DNA of 64,000 bases from Blautia massiliensis (ex Durand et al. 2017) (lineage in GTDB: Bacteria > Bacillota > Clostridia > Lachnospirales > Lachnospiraceae), in NCBI RefSeq assembly GCF_001487165.1, contig NZ_LN913006.1, positions 1,363,293-1,427,292 of the forward strand. The letters run 5' to 3'. The notes under the pieces are model-generated. The model saw only the letters and a program-made list of their open reading frames with translations, made no database searches and was not told where the DNA came from. Each line of letters begins with the position of its first letter. Within the stretch, counting starts at the first letter, position 1. Made by a program: the position numbers and the translations under genes. Of the stretch, positions 17,812 to 26,276 are shown piece after piece.

Positions 17812-17848
17812 AAAAAAAGAGATCCTGCTACTCTTTTACAGAATCTCT
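17812..17848 (-). terminator. Terminator overlapping the 3' end of lacI
   Basis: AGAGAT-T-CTG...CAG-G-ATCTCT stem (17818-17848) ending in seven T's on the minus strand. The lacI stop codon (17828-17830) lies inside the hairpin. Confidence 0.8.
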
Positions 17849-18835
17849 CTTTACAAGCCAGACAGGGCTTTTTACATTTTTTTCGGCAGGTTCCTTTCCC
17901 TCTGCCATAAGAAGCAGCTTCCGCAAGGCCAGAACTGCTTTCTGATGAACATCCTGATGAATGGTGGTCAGCTTTGGCCTGACGATCTGCGCATAAAAAT
18001 TATCATCAAAGCCGGTAATGGAAATCTGATCCGGAATCCGAATTCCCCTGTCTGTAAAAAAATTGATGGCCTCCACAGCTGTGTAATCCGAAGAAAATGC
18101 CAGAGCCTTTGTCTCCAGAAAATGAGGCAGCAGCTCTTCATATTTTTTCAGTCTGCGCCGGGGTTCCTGGGGAACCACCACATAGCGGGAGCGGCTGCAG
18201 AAGCCGCCATTTTTTTCCATAGCCTGTTTGAATCCAAGCCATCTGGCATAATCACTGTCCTGCTCTGTTTCCGCAACAAAAAGTGCCCGGTGGTATCCAC
18301 AGGAATGCAGATATTCCCCAATCTGATATCCGCCGGAATAATCATCCACTCCTACATTCTGAAAGCTATATCCACCCTTCGGATAGGCATCGATCAATAC
18401 CATTTTTTTATTCAGCTTTCTGGAAAGCTGATGATACTGTTCTTCATTATACCCTATAATGATAAGACCCTCTACATTCCAACGGGATGCCATATCTACC
18501 ACATTATCGATCCGTTCACCGCCAATGAGCATAATATAATAGCCTCTGTTTTCTGCTTCGACCTGCAGCGTTCCGGTGATCTCTCCCACAAAAGAATCCT
18601 GCAGAGACTGCATACCATGAATGAAGGAAAAACCAAGAACCACTCCAATGATCCTTGAGCCGTGTCCGGATAGCATCACAGATCCCATGTGGGGAACATA
18701 ATTCTGCTCCTTCAGAATCGCCGTGATCCGGTCAATGGTGCTCTGTGAAACCCGTTTTGTATTTCCATTGATCACATTGGATACGGTTGTACGACTGACA
18801 CCTGCCATATCCGCGATATCCTGCAGCCTTATCAT
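17828..18835 (-). CDS. LacI-family transcriptional regulator of the alpha-glucoside locus
   Basis: 335 aa. N-terminal helix-turn-helix and hinge: MIRLQDIADMAGVSRTTVSNVINGNTKRVSQSTIDRI, then a periplasmic-binding-protein-like sugar domain (residues ~60-335) ending ISITGFDDNFYAQIVRPKLTTIHQD, as in other members. Likely represses the GH13-GH31 operon through the palindrome at 17675-17692, with a maltose- or isomaltose-type inducer; this is inferred from position. Its start overlaps the stop of the small gene upstream by 4 bases (ATGA), so the two are translationally coupled. Confidence 0.9.
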   Translation of the reverse strand: MIRLQDIADMAGVSRTTVSNVINGNTKRVSQSTIDRITAILKEQNYVPHMGSVMLSGHGSRIIGVVLGFSFIHGMQSLQDSFVGEITGTLQVEAENRGYYIMLIGGERIDNVVDMASRWNVEGLIIIGYNEEQYHQLSRKLNKKMVLIDAYPKGGYSFQNVGVDDYSGGYQIGEYLHSCGYHRALFVAETEQDSDYARWLGFKQAMEKNGGFCSRSRYVVVPQEPRRRLKKYEELLPHFLETKALAFSSDYTAVEAINFFTDRGIRIPDQISITGFDDNFYAQIVRPKLTTIHQDVHQKAVLALRKLLLMAEGKEPAEKNVKSPVWLVKRDSVKE

Positions 18836-19002
18836 TTCATTGAATACTGCATCAGCTCATAATGAAGCTCACAGCCCTCATAGATTTCTGCCGGAAGTAA
18901 TGCTCTGGCAACTACTTTCAGTTCCTCCTCCGGCTGATCCACACGCTTCAAATGTGCATAATCTCCGTCAATCTGTTCCACGATATAATCACATACTAAC
19001 AT
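18832..19002 (-). CDS. Small DUF3006-like protein coupled to lacI
   Basis: 56 aa from MLVCDYIVEQIDGDYAHLK; an AGAGAGGA site precedes the ATG. The pattern I-D-G-D-Y-A-x-L ... ALLPAEIYEGCELHYE resembles the DUF3006 fold (ID.xEGD.A.L ... LP....EGD.L), a small beta-rich protein. Family call is by eye only; function unknown. ATGA overlap with lacI implies one transcript. The open frame extends upstream, but the extra residues (MRSYRLLKYEQKRKERGQK) include the ribosome site and are probably not translated. Confidence 0.6.
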   Translation of the reverse strand: MLVCDYIVEQIDGDYAHLKRVDQPEEELKVVARALLPAEIYEGCELHYELMQYSMK

Positions 19003-19028
19003 TTTTTGTCCTCTCTCTTTTCTTTTTT

Positions 19029-19055
19029 GCTCATACTTCAATAACCTGTATGAGC
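19029..19055. promoter_or_regulatory. Inverted repeat upstream of the small gene-lacI unit
   Basis: GCTCATAC-N11-GTATGAGC (8-bp perfect arms), 27 bases before the small gene start. No good sigma-A promoter stands out here, so this may be an operator for an unusual promoter or an mRNA hairpin. Confidence 0.45.
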
Positions 19056-19093
19056 GCAATTCGTTTTTCTGACTGCTTATTCACGAACGCATC

Positions 19094-19126
19094 TAAAAAC
19101 AGGCTACAGCAAATGCTGCAGCCTGT
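19094..19126 (-). terminator. Terminator of the EF-G-like gene
   Basis: ACAGGCT-C/G-CAGCA...TGCTG-AGCCTGT stem (19099-19126), then five T's on the minus strand. Confidence 0.85.
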
Positions 19127-19161
19127 CAACTCTTTATTCTGCCCTCAAAAAATATCTCTGT

Positions 19162-21252
19162 TTATTCGTCAGCACTGTCAACCTTGCTTGCGCGTGCCGC
19201 GATCTCTTTCTCCTGGATATCATTAGGAGCCTGCTCATAGCGTGCAAATTCATAGGAGAAATCTCCGCTTCCACCGGTCATGGAACGAAGGACAGTGGAA
19301 TAACCATAGATTTCAAGAAGCGGAACATCTGCCTCAATGATGGTATTTCCTTCGTGGTCCGGATTCATTCCGAGAACACGACCACGTCTCTTGTTCAGAT
19401 CTCCCATAACATCACCGGTATATTTATCCGGAACTGTAACCTTCATGGAGATGATCGGCTCAAGAAGTACAGGAGACGCTTCCATAAAGCCCTTCTTGAA
19501 GGCAAGGATAGTTGCCATCTTAAATGCCATCTCAGAAGAATCTACCGGATGATAAGATCCATCGTAAAGGGTTGCCTTCACACCAACAACCGGATATGCA
19601 GCCAGAGGTCCCTTGAGAACACATTCCTGAAGTCCCTTCTCAACAGCCGGGAAGTAGTTCTTCGGAACTGCACCACCTACAACTACCTGCTCAAATACAT
19701 AAGGTGTCTCCAGATCGCCAGATGGCTCAAAGCGCATCTTAACGTGGCCATACTGTCCGTGTCCGCCGGACTGTTTCTTATGTTTGCCTTCTACATCTGA
19801 ATTCTTACGGAGTGTTTCACGGAACGGAACCTTCGGTTTGGAAAGCTCCACATCCACTTTATAGCGCTCCTTCAGCTTGCTGACAACGATATCAAGATGC
19901 TGATCACCCATACCGTAGATCAGGCTCTGACGGTTTGCACTGTCATTGACAACCTTCAGTGTTCTGTCCTCTGTCATCATCTTGGCAAGGGACTGTGCGA
20001 TCTTATCCTCGTCGCCCTTTTTCACTGCCTTAAATCTCTTATATGTATATGGTGTGGAAAGTATAGCCTTTGGATAAAGGATTGGATTCGCCTTGGTTGC
20101 AAGGCTGTCACCGGTCTGTACACTGCCAAGCTTGGCAATGGCACCGATATCCCCTGCAAAAAGCTCCGGAACTTCGATCGGTTTGGAACCTTCCATGACA
20201 TAAAGCTTGTTTACACGCTCCTCTGTTCCTTTCTCTACATTAAGAAGTGTATCATCGGATTTCAGCACACCGGAGCATACCTTGATCAGAGAATATTTAC
20301 CAAGGAACGGATCCGCGATAGTCTTAAATACATAGGCGGATTTTGCCTTGGCAAAGTCATAATTGGCCTCAAAGATCTCGTTAGTCTTCTGTGCGATACC
20401 ATTGCAGGAACGTCCGCTTGGGCTTGGGAAGTAACCGCAGATATCATCCAGAAGGTTAGATACACCGCGAAGGTTCACCGGTGATCCCATGCATACCGGA
20501 ACAATACTTCCATCCTGTACATTGGTTGCAATAGCGGCGGAAACCTCCGCTACGGAGAAGGTATCTCCCTCGAAATAACGGTCCATAAATTCTTCGCTTG
20601 TCTCTGCAACAGACTCCATCAGAGTTTCATGATATTTCTCAAGATATTCTGTCAGATAATCCGGAACCGGGCATTCTTCCTTGCCGGCCTTATCAATATA
20701 TCTTCTTCCTGCCTGCTTCACAACATTGACATAACCTACAAACTTACCATCCTCACGGATCGGGAAATGAAGGGGAGCGATCCTCTTGCCGTACAGCTCT
20801 GTCAGCTCTTCCACGACCTCACGATAGCTGACATCATCCACGTCCATATCTGTAACAAAGATCATTCGCGGAAGTTTATATTTCTCGCAGAGATTCCATG
20901 CCTTCTGTGTTCCAACCTGAACACCGGCCTTACCGGAAACAACGATGATCGCTGCATCTGCGGCACTGACTGCCTCCTCAACTTCTCCCACAAAATCGAA
21001 GTATCCGGGAGTATCCAGTACATTTACCTTCATCTTATCCCATGGTACCGGGATCAGAGAAGTTGTGATGGAAAAATGTCTCTTTATTTCTTCCTTGTCA
21101 TAATCGCTGACAGTATTGCCATCCTCAACACGTCCGAGTCTGCTTGTCATACCTGCCAGATAAGCCATTGCCTCAGCCAGCGTTGTTTTGCCTGCGCCAC
21201 CATGACCTAATAGGACTACATTTCTGATTCGGTCTGTTCTGAAAACGTCCAT
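19162..21252 (-). CDS. Elongation factor G-like GTPase (EF-G paralogue)
   Basis: 696 aa from MDVFRTDRIRNVVLLGHGGAGKTT; GGGAGG precedes the ATG. Domain order is as in EF-G: GTPase, domain II, III, IV and V. Differences from canonical EF-G mark the FusA2-like subgroup. The P-loop is GHGGAGKTT instead of GHIDAGKTT, and the switch-I R-G-I-T is absent (VSDYDKEEIKRHFSI). The G4 motif reads VTDMD rather than NKMD. DTPG (G3) is kept. Function of these paralogues is unsettled; translocation cannot be assumed. Own promoter at 21292-21320 and terminator at 19094. Confidence 0.88.
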   Translation of the reverse strand: MDVFRTDRIRNVVLLGHGGAGKTTLAEAMAYLAGMTSRLGRVEDGNTVSDYDKEEIKRHFSITTSLIPVPWDKMKVNVLDTPGYFDFVGEVEEAVSAADAAIIVVSGKAGVQVGTQKAWNLCEKYKLPRMIFVTDMDVDDVSYREVVEELTELYGKRIAPLHFPIREDGKFVGYVNVVKQAGRRYIDKAGKEECPVPDYLTEYLEKYHETLMESVAETSEEFMDRYFEGDTFSVAEVSAAIATNVQDGSIVPVCMGSPVNLRGVSNLLDDICGYFPSPSGRSCNGIAQKTNEIFEANYDFAKAKSAYVFKTIADPFLGKYSLIKVCSGVLKSDDTLLNVEKGTEERVNKLYVMEGSKPIEVPELFAGDIGAIAKLGSVQTGDSLATKANPILYPKAILSTPYTYKRFKAVKKGDEDKIAQSLAKMMTEDRTLKVVNDSANRQSLIYGMGDQHLDIVVSKLKERYKVDVELSKPKVPFRETLRKNSDVEGKHKKQSGGHGQYGHVKMRFEPSGDLETPYVFEQVVVGGAVPKNYFPAVEKGLQECVLKGPLAAYPVVGVKATLYDGSYHPVDSSEMAFKMATILAFKKGFMEASPVLLEPIISMKVTVPDKYTGDVMGDLNKRRGRVLGMNPDHEGNTIIEADVPLLEIYGYSTVLRSMTGGSGDFSYEFARYEQAPNDIQEKEIAARASKVDSADE

Positions 21253-21291
21253 ATGTAATACCTCCCTGTTTGTCTTACTTAATATGTTCAC

Positions 21292-21320
21292 ATTTTACTA
21301 AATTTCCATGCAAATTTCAA
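21292..21320 (-). promoter_or_regulatory. Promoter of the EF-G-like gene
   Basis: Minus strand TTGAAA (21320-21315), 17-base spacer, TAAAAT (21297-21292). Confidence 0.7.
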
Positions 21321-21401
21321 GTATTTTATTCAATTTTGACAACTTTTTTTCAGAAAGTTTTTCGTATTACCGTCAATTAATACAGAACAGTCGTCTATCT
21401 T

Positions 21402-22124
21402 TCAGAATTTCCGGTTTACATACTTTTTCACGGCATCCACAGAACGGTTCAGTACCAGCTCTTCCGGAAAATCCAGTTTAGTCAGAAGGTCTCTGGCAAG
21501 ATCAAATTCCCCGATCAGAAGATCAAAATGGGCATCACTGTCCATAACCACAGGTACCCGATATTTTTTGCAGTATTCCAGCATGATGGTATCATTCTCT
21601 ACTGCATTCTCACGGTTACAGTCAGGGTCCATGGAGTGATTGTTCAGCTCCAGGACTTTACCGTATTCTCTGGCGCCCTGTACAAGCGCCTCATAGTCAA
21701 CCTCGTATCTTCCGTCATCCGGATGTCCGATGATATTGACACACGGATTCTTCATAGCATTAAGATAGGCCTCCGTATTCTCCTGTCTGCTGCCTGGTCT
21801 GATGCATGGAACATGAAGACTTGCAATGACCACGTCCAGCTTCTCCAGGGTTTTCTGCTCAAGATCTACCGTTCCCGCCGCATCCAGGATATTTACCTCC
21901 GAACCCAGAAGCAGCTGGATCCCGTACATTTCACGGGGTACTACCTTTATATTCTGGAAATAAAACTTATGACAGGTTCCGGGCATTTTCGGTGCATGCT
22001 CTGTGATTCCCAGGAGTTCAAGACCTTTATCGGAAGCAGCCCTGGCCATCTCGCGAAGTGTGCAGTATGCATGTCCGCTGGCTACGGTATGTGTGTGAAG
22101 ATCCATAACTGACTGATATTTCAT
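21402..22124 (-). CDS. PHP-domain phosphoesterase (YcdX-like)
   Basis: 240 aa. Metal-binding motifs of the polymerase and histidinol phosphatase (PHP) fold: DLHTHT (residues 8-13), GITEHAP (about 39-45), ASLHVP, NIIGHPDDGRY, LELNNHS and DSDAHF near 196. The overall shape matches YcdX-type trinuclear zinc phosphatases rather than histidinol phosphatase, and there is no his operon nearby. Substrate unknown. GAGGAG ribosome site, ATG 22124-22122. Its terminator is not obvious. Confidence 0.88.
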   Translation of the reverse strand: MKYQSVMDLHTHTVASGHAYCTLREMARAASDKGLELLGITEHAPKMPGTCHKFYFQNIKVVPREMYGIQLLLGSEVNILDAAGTVDLEQKTLEKLDVVIASLHVPCIRPGSRQENTEAYLNAMKNPCVNIIGHPDDGRYEVDYEALVQGAREYGKVLELNNHSMDPDCNRENAVENDTIMLEYCKKYRVPVVMDSDAHFDLLIGEFDLARDLLTKLDFPEELVLNRSVDAVKKYVNRKF

Positions 22125-22210
22125 GATAAATTCTCCTCTGTATCTTATATTGTTTTTTTCTTATTATATTATACGTCCGAAATCTCCGATTTCTCAAGCC
22201 TTTTTCTATT

Positions 22211-22355
22211 GTTACTGTTCACTCCGTTCTCAGCAACACGCTTCGCGATGCACAGAATTTATGCTGATCACATAAATTCGCGCGGTATGTCTCGGGTTTT
22301 CCGTGACCTTCGCTCACAAAAAACACCTCGCGGAATATTACCAATGAACAGTAAC
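22211..22355. repeat. 145-bp intergenic repeat, copy A (MITE-like)
   Basis: Ends are a perfect 11-bp inverted repeat GTTACTGTTCA / TGAACAGTAAC. The reverse complement aligns along its whole length with 62620-62763. Shared blocks in order are GTTACTGTT, GCGAxGTGTTTTTTGTG, GxTCAC, CCCGAG, ATAAATT and GTGTTGC. Internal palindromes (AATTTATG/CATAAATT) suggest a folded RNA. The rest of the 405-base gap (22125-22529) holds only the tyrA promoter and leader. Confidence 0.7.
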
Positions 22356-22435
22356 TTTCTATTACTCTTCCCTGTTCGCAAAACATTACCGGTAAACAGC
22401 TACAAAAATGGCCTTCCTGTTTCCGCTAACATTTG

Positions 22436-22464
22436 TTGACATTTTTCACACTTTCTTTTACAAT
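22436..22464 (+). promoter_or_regulatory. Promoter of tyrA-aroA
   Basis: TTGACA (22436-22441), 17-base spacer, TACAAT (22459-22464); leader about 60 bases. Confidence 0.8.
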
Positions 22465-22529
22465 ATAGTCGTGATTTACACTATTAAAGAATAAAAGTAA
22501 AAAGTAACCTGAAAGGACTCTGAAGTACT

Positions 22530-23621
22530 ATGAAAACCATAGGTTTTATCGGCCTTGGACTGATCGGCGGCTCCATTGCCAGAACCATCCGAAAATTTCA
22601 CCCGGATTATCGCCTGCTTGCCTTTGACAAAGACAGAAGTGCTCTGGCAGAGGCAGTCAGTTTAAACGTGATCAACGGGATCTGTGATATTGACGATGAG
22701 CAGTTATATAACTGTGATTATCTTTTTCTCTGTGCACCTGTAGAATTTAATGTGGAATACATGGAAAAGATCAAAGATTCTCTTGGAAAGAACTGTATCC
22801 TCACAGATGTAGGCAGTGTAAAAAGTGTTATCCACGAAAAAGTAACCGAGCTCGGACTTGAAGGACGCTTCATCGGCGGTCATCCTATGGCAGGCTCCGA
22901 ACGCAGCGGTTTTTCCAATTCCAGTGATCATCTTCTGGAAAATGCTTATTATATCATCACTCCGGGAGGAGAAGTTGCTTTGGAAAAGATTTCTGATTTC
23001 ACAGAACTGATCTCCTCTCTTGGTGCGATCCCCCTTGTTATCACTGCAGAAGAACATGATTTCATCACGGCAGGAGTCAGCCACCTTCCTCATATCGTAG
23101 CCTCCGCTCTTGTAAATCTTGTAAATCTTCTGGATAACGACGCCCAGTATATGAAAATGATCGCAGCCGGCGGTTTCCGTGATATCACACGTATTGCCTC
23201 TTCTTCACCGGTTATGTGGGAACAGATCTGTCTGGAAAATCAGAAAAACATTTCCACGGTTCTGGATGAATTTATCCGTATGCTGATCCAGATCCGCTGT
23301 TCCATTGACAACAAAGAAGCTGACAACATCTTTGACATGTTTGCAAGCTCCAAGGATTACCGTGACTCCATTGACATTGTAGACAACAGCCTGATCCCCC
23401 GCTCCTATGTCCTTTATATCGATGTGGCAGATGAGGCCGGTGCCATTGCAACCATCGCAACCATCCTTGCAACAGAAAAGGTCAGCATCAAAAATATCGG
23501 TATTATCCACAACCGAGAATTTGAAGATGGCGTTCTGAAGATCGAATTTTATACAGACGCAGCTCTGGAGCAGGCTAAAGTGCTTCTTACAAAACGTAAT
23601 TACAAGATCTGCGAACGCTGA
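22530..23621 (+). CDS. tyrA: Prephenate dehydrogenase with ACT domain
   Basis: 363 aa. Converts prephenate to 4-hydroxyphenylpyruvate with NAD, for tyrosine synthesis. The Rossmann motif GLGLIGGSIA is at residues 7-16, followed by the family blocks TDVGSVK and GGHPMAGSERSGF, with the catalytic-type His in VSHLPHIVASAL. A C-terminal ACT domain (about 290-363, SYVLYIDVADEAGAIATIATILATEKVSIKNIGI) suggests feedback control by an aromatic amino acid. The ribosome site is modest (GAAAGGA). First gene of tyrA-aroA, with an intercistronic hairpin before aroA. Confidence 0.95.
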   Translation: MKTIGFIGLGLIGGSIARTIRKFHPDYRLLAFDKDRSALAEAVSLNVINGICDIDDEQLYNCDYLFLCAPVEFNVEYMEKIKDSLGKNCILTDVGSVKSVIHEKVTELGLEGRFIGGHPMAGSERSGFSNSSDHLLENAYYIITPGGEVALEKISDFTELISSLGAIPLVITAEEHDFITAGVSHLPHIVASALVNLVNLLDNDAQYMKMIAAGGFRDITRIASSSPVMWEQICLENQKNISTVLDEFIRMLIQIRCSIDNKEADNIFDMFASSKDYRDSIDIVDNSLIPRSYVLYIDVADEAGAIATIATILATEKVSIKNIGIIHNREFEDGVLKIEFYTDAALEQAKVLLTKRNYKICER

Positions 23622-23630
23622 TATATAAAC

Positions 23631-23655
23631 GGCAGCAGATATCCGATCTGCTGCC
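23631..23655 (+). other. Intercistronic hairpin between tyrA and aroA
   Basis: GGCAGCAGAT-N5-ATCTGCTGCC, a perfect 10-bp stem without a T-run. Likely stabilises or processes the transcript between the two genes rather than ending it. Confidence 0.7.
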
Positions 23656-23692
23656 ATGTATTTCAAAAATAACAATACAGGCAGGTACTAAT

Positions 23693-24967
23693 ATGGAAAT
23701 CAAAAAAGCAAAAAAATTATCCGGCTCTCTTGCCATTCCCGGAGATAAATCCATTTCTCACAGAGCTGTCATGTTCGGCTCTCTTGCAGAAGGCACTACC
23801 AAAATCACAAATTTTCTGGAGGGTGCAGACTGTCTCTCCACTATTTCCTGTTTCCGGAAAATGGGTATTAACATTGAAAATACAGAAGGAGAGATCCTGG
23901 TCCACGGAAAAGGTCTCCATGGTCTCAGTGCTCCGTCAGAGACTCTTGACGTCGGTAACAGCGGTACCACCACCCGCCTCATCTCCGGGATCCTTGCAGG
24001 ACAGGACTTTGTATCAGAGCTTACCGGCGATGCTTCCATCCAGAAACGCCCTATGAAACGGATCATGACTCCGCTTTCCCAAATGGGTGCCGATATCATA
24101 AGTCTCAACGGAAACGGATGTGCACCGCTTAAGATCTCCGGAAAAAAGCTCCATGCCATCCACTACAATTCTCCGGTAGCATCTGCCCAGGTAAAATCCT
24201 GCGTACTTCTTGCCGGAATGTACTCTGACGGCATTACCCGTGTAACAGAACCGGTCCTTTCCAGAAATCACACGGAGATCATGCTGAATTACTTTGGTGC
24301 CAATGTAACCGCAGAGGGAACAACAGCATCTATCAAACCGGACCCATCTCTTTACGGACGTGAGATCCTGGTTCCGGGAGATATCTCTTCTGCAGCTTAT
24401 TTTATCGCAGCAGGTCTTCTTGTTCCCAACAGTGAGATCCTTCTGAAAAATGTGGGGATCAACCCGACCCGTGACGGCATCCTCCGTGTATGCAGGGCCA
24501 TGGGAGCAGATATCACTCTTCTCAATGAAACCACAGAGGGCGAACCTACTGCCGATCTTCTGATCCGCTCCTCTGCGCTTCACGGGACCACAATAGAAGG
24601 CGCGATCATTCCTACTCTGATCGATGAACTTCCGATGATCGCCGTTATGGCAGCTTTTGCAGAAGGAACCACTGTTATCCGGGATGCACAGGAGCTTCGT
24701 GTCAAAGAGTCCGACCGCATCCAGGTTATGACGGAAAATCTTCGGAAAATGGGCGCAGAGATCCAGGAAACCGAAGATGGCATGATCATTCATGGTGGAA
24801 AAGCCCTTCATGGCGCAGAGATCGATTCTCATCTGGATCACCGTGTAGCCATGTCTTTTGCAGTAGCAGGACTGCTTTGTGAAAGAACACTTTCCATCAA
24901 AAATGGAGAATGTGTCAACATCTCCTATCCGGAATTCTATTCTGATCTTTATAGTCTGGCTGAATAA
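23693..24967 (+). CDS. aroA: 3-phosphoshikimate 1-carboxyvinyltransferase (EPSP synthase)
   Basis: 424 aa. Joins shikimate-3-phosphate and PEP in the aromatic pathway. Signature motifs: IPGDKSISHRAVMFGSLAEGTT (16-37), DVGNSGTTTRLISGIL (~88-103), DASIQKRPMKRI, LRVKESDRI and DHRVAMSFAVAGL. The PEP-loop NSGTT plus RPM suggests a class II-like or Gram-positive enzyme. Start is set by the family N-terminus MEIKKAKKLSGSLAIPGDK; the ribosome site is weak (AGGTACTAAT). Cotranscribed with tyrA; strong terminator at 24985. Confidence 0.96.
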   Translation: MEIKKAKKLSGSLAIPGDKSISHRAVMFGSLAEGTTKITNFLEGADCLSTISCFRKMGINIENTEGEILVHGKGLHGLSAPSETLDVGNSGTTTRLISGILAGQDFVSELTGDASIQKRPMKRIMTPLSQMGADIISLNGNGCAPLKISGKKLHAIHYNSPVASAQVKSCVLLAGMYSDGITRVTEPVLSRNHTEIMLNYFGANVTAEGTTASIKPDPSLYGREILVPGDISSAAYFIAAGLLVPNSEILLKNVGINPTRDGILRVCRAMGADITLLNETTEGEPTADLLIRSSALHGTTIEGAIIPTLIDELPMIAVMAAFAEGTTVIRDAQELRVKESDRIQVMTENLRKMGAEIQETEDGMIIHGGKALHGAEIDSHLDHRVAMSFAVAGLLCERTLSIKNGECVNISYPEFYSDLYSLAE

Positions 24968-24984
24968 TTATCTCATATCCAGAC

Positions 24985-25053
24985 AGAGAGCATTTTCATG
25001 TATCACAACATCTGTTCCATCAGATGACAGTGCATAAAATGCTCTCTTTTTTT
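24985..25053 (+). terminator. Terminator of tyrA-aroA
   Basis: AGAGAGCATTTT (24985-24996) pairs with AAAATGCTCTCT (25036-25047), inner CATCTG/CAGATG pairing, then seven T's. Confidence 0.88.
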
Positions 25054-25138
25054 GTATTTCGTATAATTTTTATTTATTATGGATATCATAATTCCAAAAC
25101 AAAACCATTTTTTTGATAAATTTTATCGCTTTCCCCAC

Positions 25139-25190
25139 TTTCCAAATTCCTACTATTATGGTATTATTTTTTCGGAAAATAATTATTTCC
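25139..25190 (+). promoter_or_regulatory. Promoter and palindromic operator of the D-LDH gene
   Basis: TTTCCA (25139-25144), 17-base spacer, TATTAT (25162-25167). A 17-bp near-perfect palindrome GGAAAATAATTATTTCC (25174-25190) covers the expected transcription start, so it may be an operator. It does not look like the Rex consensus. Confidence 0.5.
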
Positions 25191-25207
25191 AGAGAGGAGC
25201 AACAATT

Positions 25208-26194
25208 ATGAAAATTTTGTTTTATGACACCAAGAGCTACGATAGAGAATTTTTTGAGAAGCTGCTTCCGTCCTATCCTGGTATTGAAGTTAAATTCATT
25301 GAAGCAAATATCCATGAAGAAACCGCAGCTCTTGCCCACGGCTACGATGCCATCTGTGCATTTGTAAATGCAGACCTTGGCGCACCGGTCATTGAAGAGC
25401 TTCACCGCCAGGGTGTAAAACTGATCCTGATGCGCTGTGCCGGATACAATAATGTTGATCTGGAAACTACAGCAAAATGCGGGATCCAGGTGGCACGTGT
25501 TCCCGGTTATTCTCCGGAAGCAGTTGCCGAACACGCCATGGCACTGGCACTTACCGCCAACCGGCACACCCACAAGGCATATATCAAATGCCGTGAAAAT
25601 AACTTTGCACTGAACGGTCTCATGGGCGTTAACTTTTATCAGAAAACTGCCGGCATCATCGGCACCGGAAAAATCGGTCAGGCAATGGCAAAAATCTGTC
25701 GCGGCTTTGGCATGAAGGTAATTGCTTATGATCTTTTCCCTAATAAAAATCTTGACTTTCTGGAGTATGTTTCACTGGATGAACTTCTTTCCACCAGTGA
25801 TCTGATCAGTCTGCACTGTCCGATGACTCCGGAAACAGAGCATCTGATCAACTCCGAAACGATTGCAAAAATGAAAGATGGTGTGATCCTTGTAAATACC
25901 TCCAGAGGTGGACTGATCAAAACCGATGATTTGATCGCAGGTATCCGTGATCACAAATTCTTCGCCGTTGGTCTGGATGTTTACGAAGAAGAATCCGCAT
26001 ATGTATATGAAGACATGTCAAGCAGCATTCTTCCTACTTCCACGATCCAGCGTCTTCTGTCCTTCCCAAATGTGACCATGACCTCACATCAGGGATTCTT
26101 TACGGTAGAAGCACTGACCAATATTGCGGAGACAACCCTGGAAAACGCAAAAACTTTTATGGATGGAGCTGAAATGAAAAATCTGGTCCACTGA
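25208..26194 (+). CDS. D-lactate dehydrogenase-type 2-hydroxyacid dehydrogenase
   Basis: 328 aa from MKILFYDTKSYDREFF; AGAGAGGAG precedes the ATG and family length fits, so the longer open frame is not used. NAD-binding GTGKIGQAMAKICRGFGMKVIAYD (~147-170). Catalytic set: R in LVNTSRGGLI, E in GLDVYEEE, H in TSHQGFFTVEAL. The tyrosine/phenylalanine-rich N-terminal half and YVYEDMSS region favour D-lactate dehydrogenase (LdhA type), making D-lactate from pyruvate during fermentation; another 2-ketoacid is possible. Single-gene unit. Confidence 0.85.
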   Translation: MKILFYDTKSYDREFFEKLLPSYPGIEVKFIEANIHEETAALAHGYDAICAFVNADLGAPVIEELHRQGVKLILMRCAGYNNVDLETTAKCGIQVARVPGYSPEAVAEHAMALALTANRHTHKAYIKCRENNFALNGLMGVNFYQKTAGIIGTGKIGQAMAKICRGFGMKVIAYDLFPNKNLDFLEYVSLDELLSTSDLISLHCPMTPETEHLINSETIAKMKDGVILVNTSRGGLIKTDDLIAGIRDHKFFAVGLDVYEEESAYVYEDMSSSILPTSTIQRLLSFPNVTMTSHQGFFTVEALTNIAETTLENAKTFMDGAEMKNLVH

Positions 26195-26220
26195 TCAGTC
26201 TCAGACCTGACATGCAAAAT

Positions 26221-26265
26221 CCCCCGGATACTGATCGTTTATCTGTATCCGGGGGTCTTATTTTG
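26221..26265 (+). terminator. Terminator of the D-LDH gene
   Basis: CCCCCGGATAC (26221-26231) pairs with GTATCCGGGGG (26245-26255), followed by TCTTATTTT. Also positioned to stop the convergent lipoprotein transcript. Confidence 0.85.
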
Positions 26266-26276
26266 TTCTTTTGATT

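Noticed and set aside
22530..24967. Long antisense open frames within tyrA and aroA
   Set aside because: Low-complexity cysteine/histidine-rich translations typical of reverse-frame shadows.
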